Shown: piece by piece, positions 25,476 to 25,848 of the stretch | Position numbering within the stretch: position 1 is the first letter of the stretch | Layout: the number at the start of each line of letters is the position of its first letter | From: RGIG8745 sp964554265 | Lineage (GTDB): Bacteria; Bacteroidota; Bacteroidia; Bacteroidales; Bacteroidaceae | Direction of reading: 5' to 3' | Length of the DNA: 25,848 bases | Assembly: GCA_964554265.1 (NCBI GenBank) | Contig: CAZKOB010000036.1 | Location: 1-25,848, forward strand | Position numbers and translations under genes: made by a program | Notes under the pieces: model-generated | What the model was told of the DNA's origin: nothing | Database searches by the model: none | Seen by the model: only the letters and a program-made list of their open reading frames with translations

Positions 25476-25534
25476 AAAACGAAATGTTCGTGCGATTTGA
25501 AACGAAACGTTCTTAAACGCAAAACGAAGCGTTA
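25476..25534. repeat. Three direct repeats of AAACGAArYGTT
   Basis: AAAACGAAATGTTC (25476-25489), GAAACGAAACGTTC (25499-25512) and AAAACGAAGCGTTA (25521-25534) are spaced 23 and 22 bases start to start, about two helical turns. They lie between the GH13 gene and the group II intron. Such phasing fits protein-binding sites, but the protein is unknown. Confidence 0.5.
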
Positions 25535-25598
25535 CTGAAATACGCTTTTCCAAAAAATTTTCGACCGGCTTAAGCCTGTATTTGAAAAACGTTAAAAC

Positions 25599-25626
25599 GA
25601 GGCTGTGCCGAAAAAGGCACAGCCTC
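25599..25626. terminator. Perfect 11-bp hairpin, terminator-like
   Basis: GAGGCTGTGCC pairs perfectly with GGCACAGCCTC around GAAAAA. ATTTCTTT follows on the plus strand and GTTTTAACGTTTTT on the minus strand, so it could terminate in both directions: the GH13 transcript from the left and the intron transcript from the right. It is 215 bases past the GH13 stop. Confidence 0.65.
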
Positions 25627-25652
25627 ATTTCTTTATAACCTGCTGAAAAAAC

Positions 25653-25848
25653 ATCGAGTAGGAGGTAAACACTAATCATAGGTGTTTATCTCCTACTTTC
25701 GTGCTTACCGACCTCTCACACCACCGTACGTGCATACGGCGGTTCTTAACGCGGATGCAGTTTCTCGTAGTATTCCGTAAGGGTTGGATATTGTGTAAGC
25801 ATTAACTGAAGTACAGGATGCATCTCCAAAATATGACAACATCGGCTA
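25653..25848 (-). mobile_element. Group II intron, 3' end (domains V-VI), runs off the window
   Basis: On the minus strand, GAACCGCCGTA...TACGGTGGTGTGAGAGG is a bacterial group II intron domain V signature. Domain VI follows: GAG (25715-25717) pairs with CTC, AGG with CCT, and GGTAAGCAC with GTGTTTACC. A single unpaired A at 25659 lies 7 bases from the predicted 3' end at 25653 (..CTACTCGAT). That bulged A is the expected branch point. The 5' part lies outside the window. Domain V looks short: between the CCGCCGTA and TACGGTGG strands there is almost no room for the usual distal stem and tetraloop. Confidence 0.75.
25746..25848 (-). CDS. C-terminal end of a protein, probably the intron-encoded reverse transcriptase/maturase
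   Basis: An open frame enters from the right edge and gives 33 residues ending LTEYYEKLHPR before TAA at 25746-25748. The stop lies directly against domain V of the group II intron, where the intron-encoded protein normally ends. No reverse transcriptase motif is inside the window, so the assignment rests on position. The visible residues contain no recognisable domain. Confidence 0.4.
   Translation of the reverse strand, partial: SRCCHILEMHPVLQLMLTQYPTLTEYYEKLHPR

Overview
The window looks like a chromosomal segment of a Bacteroidales bacterium, probably Bacteroidaceae or Prevotellaceae. Three things point there: several promoters carry the Bacteroidetes -7 element TAnnTTTG, starts lack clear Shine-Dalgarno sequences, and gene blocks such as lysS-gpsA-pgi and thrS-infC-rpmI-rplT are familiar in that order. 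The genus cannot be fixed from this sequence alone.

Layout. 88-3845 (minus) is a gnd-zwf-pgl operon covering the oxidative pentose phosphate branch. After a divergent intergenic region, 4203-17215 (plus) holds mutS2, a PAP2 phosphatase fused to a likely outer-membrane barrel, lysS, gpsA, pgi (closed by a strong terminator), a patatin phospholipase-barrel protein, a HAD hydrolase and rarA. 17216-18905 is a gene-poor accessory patch. It contains a 44-bp tandem repeat, a fused pair of IS-like ends, an ISL3-family transposase remnant with its left end, and two larger inverted-repeat elements. 18906-23477 carries thrS, infC, rpmI, rplT (then a terminator) and fabD. 23690-25384 is a GH13 alpha-amylase-type enzyme whose 5' end looks frameshifted relative to a possible signal peptide. 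The right edge holds repeats, a terminator-like hairpin and the 3' end of a group II intron on the minus strand that runs off the window.

How the genes relate. gnd, zwf, pgl and pgi all act on glucose 6-phosphate or its products, with pgi at the branch point to glycolysis. gpsA, fabD, the patatin and the PAP2 protein touch phospholipid supply or turnover. lysS, thrS, infC, rpmI and rplT serve translation. mutS2 and rarA serve recombination or replication-fork maintenance.

Most of the window is ordinary housekeeping sequence. I did not find a clear new defence or biosynthetic system. The least explained material is the structured noncoding DNA at 17.3-18.8 kb, the apparently shortened domain V of the group II intron, and the altered N-terminus of the GH13 gene.
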